A stretch of DNA of 64,000 bases, taken from Chryseolinea lacunae. GTDB taxonomy: Bacteria; Bacteroidota; Bacteroidia; Cytophagales; Cyclobacteriaceae. The stretch spans positions 632,996-696,995 of the forward strand of contig NZ_JAERRB010000002.1 of the NCBI RefSeq assembly GCF_016735595.1. Reading direction: 5' to 3'. The position numbers and the translations under genes were made by a program. Shown in pieces: positions 1 to 8,084 of this stretch; the stretch's first letter is position 1, and each line of letters starts with the position of its first letter. The notes beneath the pieces were generated by a model. That model was given only the letters and a program-made list of their open reading frames with translations. It did no database searches and was not told where the DNA came from.

Positions 1-432
1 AAGGCTAACGCCAACGCCTTCAGCAAAACCATCAAAAAGCTGAAAGCCGACCTGGAATCTAAAACACAGGAAATTGCTGGTTTGCAAGAGCAGGTAGACA
101 AATACCGCAACGAAAACCAAAACCTCATCACCACGGTGGGTATGCAGGAATCGGAACTGGCCGACAAGCAAACACAAATCGAAACCAAAACACAGGAGCT
201 TGCCCTCATCGAAGCCCGGGTTCAGGAGTTGATGATCCAAAGCAAAATGACGGAAGCCGACGCATATTTTGCCCGTGGCCAGGCCGTTGAAGAAGCTGCT
301 GCACGTACCAAACTGGCTCCCCGCAAGAAAAAAGACACCCTGAGAGAAGCCATCGAGCTCTATAAAAAGGCACTGTCGCTGGGCAAAGCCGAAGCACAGG
401 AAAAAATCACCACGCTGGAGGCGAAACTCTGA
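1..432 (+). CDS. Coiled-coil protein, 5' end outside the window
   Basis: The frame is open from the first base of the window to the TGA at 430-432, so only the C-terminal 143 residues are seen. Visible sequence is rich in K, E, Q and A with heptad-like spacing, as expected for a long coiled coil. The last 50 residues (AYFARGQAVEEAA, then IELYKKALSLGKAEAQ) look like a TPR- or Sel1-like helical hairpin. Related Bacteroidota proteins usually carry an N-terminal membrane anchor followed by a periplasmic coiled coil, but that part is not in view. The gene is followed by a strong terminator. Function unknown. Confidence 0.7.
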   Translation, partial: KANANAFSKTIKKLKADLESKTQEIAGLQEQVDKYRNENQNLITTVGMQESELADKQTQIETKTQELALIEARVQELMIQSKMTEADAYFARGQAVEEAAARTKLAPRKKKDTLREAIELYKKALSLGKAEAQEKITTLEAKL

Positions 433-453
433 TCGTTCCCCTCTCCGTGAGCC

Positions 454-490
454 AAAAAGAACCTCTGCAAGGCGCAGAGGTTCTTTTTTT
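454..490 (+). terminator. Rho-independent terminator
   Basis: A 15-bp perfect stem (454-468 pairing with 474-488) with a 5-base loop runs directly into a T tract. It lies 22 bases after the stop of the coiled-coil gene and ahead of the promoter of the next gene. Confidence 0.9.
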
Positions 491-553
491 GTTTCGAACC
501 GGCCTTCCCCCGGCCGTCTAAAATTTAATAGCCAAGAACCCTCACTTTCTTAC

Positions 554-561
554 TACCTTTG
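554..561 (+). promoter_or_regulatory. Bacteroidota -7 element TACCTTTG
   Basis: A full match to TAnnTTTG placed 17 bases ahead of the ATG at 579. No clear TTTG -33 box is visible at the usual spacing. The position implies a leader of about ten bases, common in this phylum. Confidence 0.5.
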
Positions 562-578
562 CATCTCGAAGTTCCCGT

Positions 579-1874
579 ATGGCATTTGATGTTTTTGTAA
601 CCTTATTTCTCGTCGTATTGAATGGTTTCTTTGTGGCAGCCGAGTTTGCCATCGTGAAAGTTCGCTCCTCGCAGATTGCGCTGGAGAAAGGAAACATCTC
701 TAAGCGTGCCGCCCAGAACATCATCAACAACCTCGACGGCTACCTGGCCGCCACGCAACTGGGCATCACCCTGGCCAGCCTGGGCCTGGGTTGGGTAGGA
801 GAAGACGTGATGTCGCGCATCATCCTCGATGTGATGTCGGCCCTTGGCCTGTCGCTCACCGAAGCCCTTGCACACCGCATCGCCCTGCCCATCGCCTTTG
901 CCATGCTCACCATTTTGCATATCGTGTTTGGCGAGCTTGCCCCCAAGTCGCTGGCCATACGCTACTCGGCCTCAACCACCCTGCGCGTGTCGGTGCCGCT
1001 CCAGATTTTCTACTACGTGTTCCGTCCCTTCATCTGGTTGCTCAACGGCTTTGCCAACGTGATCCTGAAAATCTTTGGCGTGAAGCCCATCACCGAACAG
1101 GAAATACACTCCGAAGACGAACTGAAACTCATCATCGCCGAAAGCGAAGAAGGCGGCGCCATCGAACCCAACGAACGCGAGCTGATCCAGAACGTGTTCG
1201 ACTTCGACGACCGCATCGTGCGCCAGGTCATGGTGCCGCGCGTCAAGATCAGCGGCATGCAGGCCAACCTCAACATCAGCGAAGCGATGGACCTGGTGCT
1301 GCGCGAAGGTTATTCAAGATACCCGGTGTTCGAAAATTCGTTCGACGAAATCATCGGCATCGTGCACGCCAAAGACATCATTGCCGTCTATGTGCAGAAA
1401 ACCAACAAGGGCATCAAAGACGTGATGCGCCCCGCCCACTTCATTCCCGAAGCCAAACCCATCGACATGCTGCTGCGCGAATTCCAGCGACGCAAAACAC
1501 AGATGGCCATTGTGGTCAGCGAATTTGGCGGCACCATCGGCATCATCACCCTCGAAGACATCATCGAAGAACTGGTAGGCGAAATACAGGACGAACACGA
1601 CCACGAACAACAGATCGTGACCCCGCTCGACAAAGGCGTGTTCCAGATCGTGGCCCAATCGTCACTACACGATATCAATAAATTCGTGGAAGAACCCTTT
1701 CCGGAATCGGAAGAATATGAAACGCTGTCGGGCCTGCTCACCTCCCACAAACCGTCTATGAAAGAAGGTGACACCTTCACGCTGCTGGGCTACAAATTCA
1801 AAATCCTCAAACTCAGCAAAACCCTCCCCGAACTGGTAGAAGCCTCATGGCTCGGCGACACACCGGAGGATTAG
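579..1874 (+). CDS. CorC/HlyC-type CNNM and CBS domain protein
   Basis: A 431-residue inner-membrane protein of the hemolysin C/CorC family. Residues 1-190 form the CNNM-type membrane domain (hydrophobic start FVTLFLVVLNGFFVAAEFAI). Residues about 205-325 hold a CBS pair (VMVPRVKI; GYSRYPVFE; DVMRPAHFIPE; GGTIGIITLEDIIEELVGEI). The rest is the CorC_HlyC domain. Family members are implicated in Mg2+/Co2+ efflux or in protection against divalent cations; substrate cannot be read here. The ATG at 579 is chosen because the hydrophobic segment begins at once and a -7 element lies just upstream. It converges with a CorA-type channel, so two divalent-cation membrane proteins sit together. Confidence 0.88.
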   Translation: MAFDVFVTLFLVVLNGFFVAAEFAIVKVRSSQIALEKGNISKRAAQNIINNLDGYLAATQLGITLASLGLGWVGEDVMSRIILDVMSALGLSLTEALAHRIALPIAFAMLTILHIVFGELAPKSLAIRYSASTTLRVSVPLQIFYYVFRPFIWLLNGFANVILKIFGVKPITEQEIHSEDELKLIIAESEEGGAIEPNERELIQNVFDFDDRIVRQVMVPRVKISGMQANLNISEAMDLVLREGYSRYPVFENSFDEIIGIVHAKDIIAVYVQKTNKGIKDVMRPAHFIPEAKPIDMLLREFQRRKTQMAIVVSEFGGTIGIITLEDIIEELVGEIQDEHDHEQQIVTPLDKGVFQIVAQSSLHDINKFVEEPFPESEEYETLSGLLTSHKPSMKEGDTFTLLGYKFKILKLSKTLPELVEASWLGDTPED

Positions 1875-1877
1875 TCC

Positions 1878-1961
1878 ATAGTATTGAGTCCATAGTCCTT
1901 AGTATAAAATTCAGATCCAAAGACTCAGGACTAAATACTCAAGACTCAAGACTAATTACCA
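1878..1961. repeat. Quasi-palindromic TAGTCC/GGACTA repeat between convergent genes
   Basis: The 88-base gap between two converging genes is filled by short reiterated motifs (GTCCATAGT twice, AGTCCTTAGTA) facing their reverse complements (AGGACTAAATACTC, AAGACTCAAGACTA). The whole can fold as an imperfect hairpin. It could act as a two-way transcription stop; it also resembles dispersed AGTC-type repeats. There is no T tract. Confidence 0.5.
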
Positions 1962-1962
1962 G

Positions 1963-2976
1963 CTAGAACCATTTCTTCTTCTTGAAATAGATCATCATGG
2001 TCACAAAGATGGCGCCCATAATGCCCCACACCAGGAAGTAGCCATACTGCCAGTCGAGCTCGGGCATAAACTTGAAGTTCATGCCATAGACCCCTACGAT
2101 AAACGTGAGGGGCATGAAGATGGTGGAGATCACCGTCAGCACTTTCATCACTTCGTTCATCTTGGTGTTCATGGCGTTGATGTGAATGTCCATGAGGCTT
2201 GAGGTGAGGTCCTTGAAGGTATCCATCGAATCGATGATGTGCGACACGTGGTCATACACATCAGAGAAATAGCGCAGGTTTTCTTCGCGCACAAAATCAG
2301 ACTCGCCCTTCACCAGCTTGCTCAGTGCATCGCGCAACGGATAGAGTGCCTTGCGCAGGTAGATCAGTTCTTTTTTTAGTGCCTGTATTTTGTAGAACGT
2401 TTCGTTGGTAGGGTTCTCATACACGGTCTCTTCAATGTCGTCGATGATGTCGCCGATGCGGTCCAGCACGGCATAGTAGTTGTCGACGATGATGTCGATG
2501 AGGCGGTAGAGCAGGTAGTCGGCGTGTTTCTTGCGCACCTTGCCAAGGTCCTGGCGGATGCGTTCGCGAAAACCTTCAAACAGGTCGCCTTCTTTCTCCT
2601 GGAAGGTGAGCAGGTAGTTCGATCCCAGCACAAAGCTCACCTGCTCATAGTCGATAGAGGTGCCTTCGATGCGGTAGAGCATCTTGAGGGTCACAAACAG
2701 GTAGTCGTCATACTCTTCGGCCTTGGGGCGCTGGTCGGCCAGCACGTCGTCGACCAACAAGGGGTGGAGGCAGAAGTGGGCTTGCAGCTTTTCGATGATG
2801 TCGCTGTTGTTGAGGCCGTCGAGGTTCACCCAGTTCACCTGGTCGGGTTGCAGGCGGGTGATGAGCTCGTCGGGGTCTGAGCTCTCGAACTTGTTGTATT
2901 TTTCACGGTTATAGGTGATCAATTCCAGGATAACTCCCGGCATGGCAGGCTTGATCTCCTCGCTTCGCTTTATCAT
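1963..2976 (-). CDS. corA: CorA-type magnesium/cobalt channel
   Basis: A 337-residue CorA-family protein. The hallmark YGMN motif is at residues 297-300, followed by FKFMPEL and a second membrane helix (YFLVWGIMGAIFVTMMIYF), with a lysine-rich tail KKKKWF at the C-terminus. The N-terminal two thirds form the acidic cytoplasmic funnel domain. An open frame extends further upstream (to 3093) but those 39 residues are unlike the family; the ATG at 2976 (MIKRSEEIK) fits the usual N-terminus. The channel carries Mg2+ (or Co2+/Ni2+) across the inner membrane. It is transcribed away from the prenyl synthase gene and converges with the CorC-type gene. Confidence 0.92.
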   Translation of the reverse strand: MIKRSEEIKPAMPGVILELITYNREKYNKFESSDPDELITRLQPDQVNWVNLDGLNNSDIIEKLQAHFCLHPLLVDDVLADQRPKAEEYDDYLFVTLKMLYRIEGTSIDYEQVSFVLGSNYLLTFQEKEGDLFEGFRERIRQDLGKVRKKHADYLLYRLIDIIVDNYYAVLDRIGDIIDDIEETVYENPTNETFYKIQALKKELIYLRKALYPLRDALSKLVKGESDFVREENLRYFSDVYDHVSHIIDSMDTFKDLTSSLMDIHINAMNTKMNEVMKVLTVISTIFMPLTFIVGVYGMNFKFMPELDWQYGYFLVWGIMGAIFVTMMIYFKKKKWF

Positions 2977-3177
2977 ATGAGGGTGCTGGTTTGGGTTGAA
3001 CCGCTCGTGCGCATAACACAACCCGCGGTTCAAGGTTCTAAAATTAGCAAATATTGGCAACGGCCACAGGGTTGTGGGCTTTCGTTTTCGCACAGAAGTC
3101 GCCGTCTGCAGGCGGGTTGATACTTAAAACCCCAAAATGCTTCAACACATTAAAATCAATGCGTATTATTGCGGCGC

Positions 3178-4152
3178 ATGCCTTTACGCCTGGATGATAT
3201 AAAAGTTCCCATCGCCCGCGAGATGGAAGAATTCGAACCAAAATTCCGGGCCTCGATGAAAACGCGGGTGTTGCTGCTCGACAAGATCATGAGCTACATC
3301 GTGAAGCGCAAGGGCAAGCAGATGCGCCCTATGTTTGTGTTTCTGAGCGCAGGCGTGTGTGGCAAAATTGGCGAATCAACGTTTCGCGGCGCCTCCCTCA
3401 TCGAACTGCTGCACACGGCCAGCCTGGTGCACGACGACGTGGTAGACGAAGCCAACTATCGCCGCGGTTTCTTCTCGGTAAACGCCCTTTGGAAAAACAA
3501 GATCGCAGTGCTGGTGGGCGACTTCCTGCTCACACGCGGCCTCATCCTCTCGCTCGAAAACAAGGAATTCAACCTGCTGAGCATTGTCACCGAAGCCGTG
3601 CGCGAAATGAGCGAAGGCGAGCTGCTGCAAATGGAAAAATCGCGCCGCCTCGACATCAACGAAGAAATCTACTACGACATCATTCGCCAGAAAACGGCAT
3701 CGCTTATTGCCTCCTGCTGTGCCGTGGGCGCCAGCTCTTCGGGCGCCAGCGAAGACGTAGTGAAACGCATGCACCGCTTTGGCGAAAACATCGGCATGGC
3801 CTTCCAGATCAAAGACGACCTGTTCGACTACGGCGAAGAAGAAATCGGCAAACCCCTGGGCATCGACATCAAAGAAAAGAAGATGACGCTGCCCCTCATC
3901 TACGCCCTCAGCAAAGCAGACTGGCTCACCAAACGCAAAATCATCGGCATCGTGCGCAACGAAAGCGCCAAGCCCAAAAAAGTGAAAGAGGTGATTGCCT
4001 TTGTGAAAAAATCGGGCGGCATCGACTATGCACACACGGTGATGGACCGCTACCACAAAGAAGCCCTCGCCCTCCTCGAAGAATTTCCCGACTCACCCTA
4101 CAAGACGTCGCTCATTCAATTGGTGCAATTCACAATCGACCGGAACAACTAA
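3178..4152 (+). CDS. Polyprenyl synthetase (trans-isoprenyl diphosphate synthase)
   Basis: A 324-residue enzyme with both aspartate-rich motifs: HDDVVD at residues 85-90 (first) and DDLFD at 213-217 (second). Also visible are KGKQMRP (substrate binding) and the LLHTASLVHDD context. It condenses isopentenyl diphosphate with allylic diphosphates to a long-chain product, probably the menaquinone side chain precursor or a geranylgeranyl-type product; chain length is not readable by eye. The ATG at 3178 is preferred over an in-frame TTG at 3169. TATTATTG at 3164-3171 is one base from the -7 consensus, implying an almost leaderless message. A GC hairpin follows the stop codon at once. Confidence 0.9.
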   Translation: MPLRLDDIKVPIAREMEEFEPKFRASMKTRVLLLDKIMSYIVKRKGKQMRPMFVFLSAGVCGKIGESTFRGASLIELLHTASLVHDDVVDEANYRRGFFSVNALWKNKIAVLVGDFLLTRGLILSLENKEFNLLSIVTEAVREMSEGELLQMEKSRRLDINEEIYYDIIRQKTASLIASCCAVGASSSGASEDVVKRMHRFGENIGMAFQIKDDLFDYGEEEIGKPLGIDIKEKKMTLPLIYALSKADWLTKRKIIGIVRNESAKPKKVKEVIAFVKKSGGIDYAHTVMDRYHKEALALLEEFPDSPYKTSLIQLVQFTIDRNN

Positions 4153-4185
4153 ACACCCCTGTTGTGCCAGGCACAGCAGGGGTGT
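4153..4185 (+). terminator. Stem-loop after prenyl synthase
   Basis: A 9-bp stem (ACACCCCTG at 4153-4161 with CAGGGGTGT at 4177-4185), further extended by an inner TGTGCC/GGCACA pairing. No T tract follows, so it may be a Rho-assisted end or a message-protecting hairpin. Confidence 0.55.
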
Positions 4186-4198
4186 GATGCAATATAGT

Positions 4199-4221
4199 TC
4201 CGACACGGAGACTATGTCGGA
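4199..4221. repeat. REP-like dyad TCCGACA...TGTCGGA
   Basis: A 7-bp inverted repeat with a 9-base loop. Stem and loop (TCCGAC, GGAGAC, GTCGGA) resemble the inner hairpin at 6782-6815 of the large palindrome beside the RAYT gene, so it may be a second, degenerate member of that family. Confidence 0.4.
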
Positions 4222-4250
4222 CGTCGAATGGGTATGACTAAAAATACGTT

Positions 4251-4901
4251 ATGGATGAACTGCTTCTAAAAGAAAGAATGAAAGCATTCTGTTCTTTCAT
4301 GGGATTGACGGAGGATACATTTGACTTCAGTAAAATCAAGACTGAAGATGACTGGATAGATGAAGTCATTTCAGTCTTCACAAAGAATCGTCGCGTCTTT
4401 ATTAAGTTTCTTGGCAAAGTGGTCGATCTACGGGTGCGATATTTTTTTCTCAAGCAACATTCAATCGAGGATATCCACACTGATACACCAGTTGAGGAAT
4501 TGTTTTCCCCGTACGTCATGGAGAACATCAATAAAGTTGAATCGGAAGTTGGACTGGAGTTTCCAAGTCCAATGCTATCTACCTTTAGCTTATGTTTTCA
4601 AACCCTTCTGATACTGATCCCGGCGATATTGATTGTTGTCTTATTAATACTTAGAGCCGAATTCCTGTTGGTGTTGTATGGAATAGTTAAGGTCGGGGCT
4701 GTTGTTTTTATTTTGATTATTCCATATGGACTAACGTATCTGATGTTTCCGAGATTTTTTATGCCTTCTAGATTTTACAAGACCAAAACATACGACGACA
4801 TCATTGGCTACGTAGCCCTGTCTAACCATCTCTTCTTTCTTGAAAATGACTATCAGATGACCAAAGTCGAATTGAGGTCATTTATTTCATCGACAATGTG
4901 A
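4251..4901 (+). CDS. Hypothetical protein with two membrane helices
   Basis: A 216-residue protein not recognised. Residues 1-105 are acidic, charged and probably cytoplasmic. Two strongly hydrophobic segments follow at about 112-134 (FQTLLILIPAILIVVLLIL) and 138-162 (LVLYGIVKVGAVVFILIIPY). The C-terminal 50 residues (KTKTYDDIIGYVALSNHLFFL) are again soluble. The gene is clearly richer in A and T than its neighbours and uses different codons, which suggests it was acquired. It stands alone between a hairpin and a duplicated promoter-like repeat. It might be an immunity-type or stress membrane protein, but nothing in the sequence decides this. Confidence 0.6.
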   Translation: MDELLLKERMKAFCSFMGLTEDTFDFSKIKTEDDWIDEVISVFTKNRRVFIKFLGKVVDLRVRYFFLKQHSIEDIHTDTPVEELFSPYVMENINKVESEVGLEFPSPMLSTFSLCFQTLLILIPAILIVVLLILRAEFLLVLYGIVKVGAVVFILIIPYGLTYLMFPRFFMPSRFYKTKTYDDIIGYVALSNHLFFLENDYQMTKVELRSFISSTM

Positions 4902-4931
4902 AAACGGAATTCAATTCATCGCCTACTAATG

Positions 4932-4956
4932 CCGATTTCGAATATCTGAATACCTT
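4932..4956 (+). repeat. Direct repeat copy 1 (CGAATATCTGAATACCTT)
   Basis: A 25-base sequence recurring at 5060-5085 with one inserted T. It ends in TACCTTCG (4951-4958), a weakened form of the -7 element of copy 2. The pair looks like a duplicated promoter segment. Confidence 0.6.
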
Positions 4957-4975
4957 CGACGTCGTAGCTTAGTGT

Positions 4976-4993
4976 CTCCGCCAACTGGCGGAG
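4976..4993. repeat. Short palindrome CTCCGCC-AACT-GGCGGAG
   Basis: A perfect 7-bp inverted repeat with a 4-base loop, lying between the two direct repeats. A close relative (TCCGCCAGCTGGCGGA) occurs at 13448-13463, pointing to a small dispersed palindrome family. Confidence 0.5.
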
Positions 4994-5059
4994 GACTATG
5001 CGTTTTTTGTCAATACCCACAGCCCCCACAATCACAGCAGCAAAGCATCTTTACTATTC

Positions 5060-5085
5060 CCGATTTTCGAATATCTGAATACCTT
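5060..5085 (+). repeat. Direct repeat copy 2
   Basis: Second copy of the repeat at 4932-4956, with one extra T. It overlaps the likely promoter of xseA. Confidence 0.6.
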
Positions 5086-5087
5086 TA
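5080..5087 (+). promoter_or_regulatory. -7 element TACCTTTA ahead of xseA
   Basis: One base from TAnnTTTG and 34 bases ahead of the xseA ATG. It sits at the end of the direct repeat, so the repeat may carry the promoter. Confidence 0.45.
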
Positions 5088-5121
5088 CACAGGGCTATGC
5101 CCATTCAGAATCCACAAACAC

Positions 5122-6528
5122 ATGGCGGAAACCATTCGCGACAAACAAGTATTTTCCCTGCTGGAGGTGGCCCAAAGCATTCAGAAGACGATTGCCGAAC
5201 GCTACAAAAGTGTGTTTTGGGTGAAGGCCGAAATGAACAAGCTCAACCACTATTCGCACTCGGGCCATTGCTATCCCGAGCTGGTAGAGAAGCGCGACGG
5301 CAAGGTGATTGCTCTCATGAAATCCACCCTCTGGAAAAGCGACTACTTCCGCATAAACGCCGCCTTCCTCTCCATCCTGAAAGAGCCCCTCAAAGACGGC
5401 ATCAAGATTCTCTTCTCGGCATCCATCACCTTCGATCCCACCCACGGGCTAAGCCTCAACATCCTCGACATAGACCCCAGCTTTTCGCTGGGCGAACTGG
5501 AACGCGAAAAGCAGGAAACCCTCGAACGGCTGGCCCGCGAAGGCATCTTCAACCTGAACCAACGCCTGCCGTTTCCTGTGCTGCCCCAACGCGTGGCCAT
5601 CATCTCGGTCGAAACCAGCAAAGGCTACGCCGACTACCTCAAGATCATGGAAGACAACCCCTGGCGCTACAAGTTTTTTAACTACCTCTTCCCGTCGCTG
5701 CTGCAGGGCGAGAAGTCGGTGGCGTCCATCATTCACCAGCTTCGTCGCATCCGCAAGGTGCTGCACCACTTCGATGTGGTGGCCATCATCCGCGGGGGCG
5801 GTGGCGACGTGGGCCTGTCGTCGTTCAACAACTATGAACTGGCTCGCGAGATCGCCCTGTTCCCCATTCCCGTGCTCACCGGCATAGGCCACTCCACCAA
5901 CGAAACCGTAACGGAGATGGTGGCCCATCGCAACGCCATCACACCAACCGAACTCGCCGACTTCCTGATTCATGCCTTCCGCAATTTTGAAACGCCCGTG
6001 CTCCGGGCAGAAGAGCTGATCGTAGACCGCGCCCAACGCCTCGTGCGCGACGAACGCCTGCGCCTGAATGGAGCCATAAAATATTTTCTCTCCGTCACCC
6101 ACAACCGCCTGCAACGCAGCCGTCACGACGTAGAAAACCAGTCGAAGAGTCTCGTGCAGCAATCGCGCTTTCTTCTGAAGCAACAAGAGCAGACCTTCGA
6201 TTTCATGCTCACCACCCTGAAACGAAATGCAACCGACGTGGTGCGCGACAACGCCAACACCATCGACACGCTGGCCGCAGCACTGCAGCGCCAGGCCACC
6301 AATCACCTTCAAACCCGCCACATCGCCCTGCGCCAGATCGAAAAACACGTGAGCGTGCTCGACCCCATCAACATCCTGAAACGCGGCTTCACCATCACCC
6401 TCAAAGACGGCAAGGCCGTGAAAGACAGCACGACCCTAAACCCCGGCGACACCGTGGTGACGCGCCTGGCCGAAGGCGAAGTGACCAGCACCATAACCCA
6501 AACAACATTCCCCCAAAAAAAACCATGA
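5122..6528 (+). CDS. xseA: Exodeoxyribonuclease VII large subunit
   Basis: A 468-residue XseA. The N-terminal OB-fold runs to about residue 110 (LLEVAQSIQKTIAERYKSVFWVKAEM). The catalytic domain shows the family motifs VAIISVETSKGYADYL, IIRGGGGDVGLSSFNNYELA and TGIGHSTNETVTEMVAH, followed by a long helical region and the C-terminal motif DPINILKRGFTI. With XseB it degrades single-stranded DNA from both ends to oligonucleotides. The frame is open from 4972, but those 50 residues are not family-like; the ATG at 5122 is chosen. Its stop overlaps the xseB start (ATGA), so the subunits are translationally coupled. Confidence 0.95.
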   Translation: MAETIRDKQVFSLLEVAQSIQKTIAERYKSVFWVKAEMNKLNHYSHSGHCYPELVEKRDGKVIALMKSTLWKSDYFRINAAFLSILKEPLKDGIKILFSASITFDPTHGLSLNILDIDPSFSLGELEREKQETLERLAREGIFNLNQRLPFPVLPQRVAIISVETSKGYADYLKIMEDNPWRYKFFNYLFPSLLQGEKSVASIIHQLRRIRKVLHHFDVVAIIRGGGGDVGLSSFNNYELAREIALFPIPVLTGIGHSTNETVTEMVAHRNAITPTELADFLIHAFRNFETPVLRAEELIVDRAQRLVRDERLRLNGAIKYFLSVTHNRLQRSRHDVENQSKSLVQQSRFLLKQQEQTFDFMLTTLKRNATDVVRDNANTIDTLAAALQRQATNHLQTRHIALRQIEKHVSVLDPINILKRGFTITLKDGKAVKDSTTLNPGDTVVTRLAEGEVTSTITQTTFPQKKP

Positions 6529-6728
6529 GCGACCAAACCAACTATACAAAAGCCTTCGAAGAGCTCCAGACCATCGTCACCGAAATTGAAAGCGGCGAAA
6601 TTTCCGTAGACGAACTATCGGACAAAGTGAAGCGCGCCACCGAATTGATCCGCATCTGCAAAACAAAGCTGACGACGACGGAAGAAAACGTGAATCAAAT
6701 ATTGAGAGATCTGGAAGGGGAGGAGTAA
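6525..6728 (+). CDS. xseB: Exodeoxyribonuclease VII small subunit
   Basis: A 67-residue protein with the XseB signature: YTKAFEELQTIVTEIESGEISVDELSDKVKRA, two helices forming the dimeric hairpin that binds the XseA helical stalk. Length is typical for the family. It overlaps xseA by four bases. A REP-type palindrome starts 17 bases after its stop. Confidence 0.95.
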   Translation: MSDQTNYTKAFEELQTIVTEIESGEISVDELSDKVKRATELIRICKTKLTTTEENVNQILRDLEGEE

Positions 6729-6745
6729 ACGAATTTCCAAGAAAC

Positions 6746-6851
6746 TGGCGCGAGTTTGCAACTCGTGCCTACAAATTGCCAAGTCTCCGACTTGGCAGAC
6801 AAAGTCGGAGACTTTGTACAAGTAAGGCACGAGTTGCAAACTCGCGCCAGC
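6746..6851. repeat. BIME-like palindromic element beside the RAYT gene
   Basis: Two perfect 25-base inverted arms (6746-6770 and 6827-6851; core GCGAGTTTGCAACTCG) enclose a second perfect 13-bp hairpin (AAGTCTCCGACTT at 6782-6794 with its complement at 6803-6815). Each outer arm also has its own short hairpin, GAGTT-TGC-AACTC. Nested REP-type palindromes of this design are the usual target of RAYT transposases, and the RAYT gene starts 33 bases downstream. Confidence 0.85.
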
Positions 6852-6883
6852 GTCTCTATATTATTCCCGCCAACCCCGTTAAC

Positions 6884-7435
6884 ATGAGCCGCAAATACAA
6901 AATTCGAAACCAAGACAAACTCTATTTTGTAACCTTCACGGTTATTCAATGGCTCGATGTCTTTACACGCACAGTCTACAAAGACATTCTCCTTGACAGC
7001 ATACGCTACTGCCAAAAAGCAAAAGGTCTTGAAATATGGGCATACTGCATCATGACAAATCATGCCCATTTCATTATGGGGCGAAACGGGACGATGGCCC
7101 TTGAACACATCATTCGCGACCTGAAGAAGTTTACGGCAAAAAGGATTGTAGAGGCCATCGAAAATAATCCCCAGGAGAGTCGAAGAGAATTGTTTCTTTG
7201 GCTGTTTCGCAAAGCAGGAAAATACAACCCTAACAACGAGAACATCCAGTTTTGGCAACAAGGAAGCCACGCCGTGGAGCTAAGCACCAACCACATGCTC
7301 GACCAACGATTGGATTATATTCACAACAACCCAGTGAAGGCCGGCATCGTACTCTCGCCAGAACACTATTTGTATAGCAGCGCGATAAACTATGCAGGAC
7401 TGCCGGAGAAATTGTTGGATGTTATGTTGATTTAA
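6884..7435 (+). CDS. REP-associated tyrosine transposase (RAYT, Y1 family)
   Basis: A 183-residue single-domain transposase related to IS200/IS605 TnpA. The HUH metal-binding pair is in MTNHAHFIM (H60, H62). The probable catalytic tyrosine is Y145 in DYIHNNPVKAG, a signature of the TnpA_REP group. RAYTs cut and join single-stranded DNA at REP hairpins and are thought to spread REP sequences. The ATG at 6884 is chosen because the frame upstream of it runs through the palindrome. All key residues are present, so the enzyme may be active. No terminal inverted repeats or target duplication of an ordinary IS were seen. Confidence 0.88.
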   Translation: MSRKYKIRNQDKLYFVTFTVIQWLDVFTRTVYKDILLDSIRYCQKAKGLEIWAYCIMTNHAHFIMGRNGTMALEHIIRDLKKFTAKRIVEAIENNPQESRRELFLWLFRKAGKYNPNNENIQFWQQGSHAVELSTNHMLDQRLDYIHNNPVKAGIVLSPEHYLYSSAINYAGLPEKLLDVMLI

Positions 7436-7581
7436 CTTTTGTGCAGACGGAATTTCCATCTTGCTCGCTCAGCACTGAAGACTTTGGACGACTATGAAAA
7501 ATTTTATGGTTCCGAACAGTGATTCTATCCCTTGAAACGTATTAACACTGGCGTCTATTAGCGCCTGCCAAACATATCGCA

Positions 7582-8065
7582 ATGAAGATCAAGAAGCTCG
7601 TTTTTATATATTGGATGTTTTTCTTGGCCCCCTTTCTTACTTCCTGCATTTGGTGGAAAGAAATATGGGGAGACCATCCATTAGGAAAATAATCTCTCCT
7701 TATTAGATGGGGACAGGAAAGAAGATCGGGTTATTGTTTATTGTTCTGGCGGAGGTTTGGAAACATGTTACGGAGGTATTTATGTTGTTCCTACTTATGC
7801 GAGGCACTATGATGGTGATGGAAAATATGCTGAATATGTTGAGACGGCTAAATCGAACGATGAATGGGTGATAGTAAAAACGCATCGAATAGCGGAGAAG
7901 AAAGACAACTATTGGCTTATTAGTAAAAATTTTAATGTCGAGGATGCTGATTGTAGCAAGGTTAGCTGCGATAGTATCATTCAATCCTCCGTCAGTGGAC
8001 CATTTAGCCATAATGAATTTAGTATTGAAATGGATAGGCTGAAGATAGACCTAAGCCTTGAATAG
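7582..8065 (+). pseudogene. Small lipoprotein gene broken by a frameshift
   Basis: From the ATG at 7582 a lipoprotein signal peptide reads MKIKKLVFIYWMFFLAPFL then TSC, the Cys being the likely lipidation site, but the frame stops at 7690-7692 after 36 residues. The next frame is open from 7685 to 8065 and continues plausibly (NNLSLLDGDRKEDRVIVYC, GGIYVVPTYARHYDGDGKY). The break is at the A-rich run GGAAAATAA, so a one-base indel there or a sequencing error explains it. Joined, it would be a protein of about 160 residues of unknown function. The region is AT-rich compared with its neighbours. Confidence 0.6.
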
Positions 8066-8084
8066 GGGACATTCAGCCAACAAT

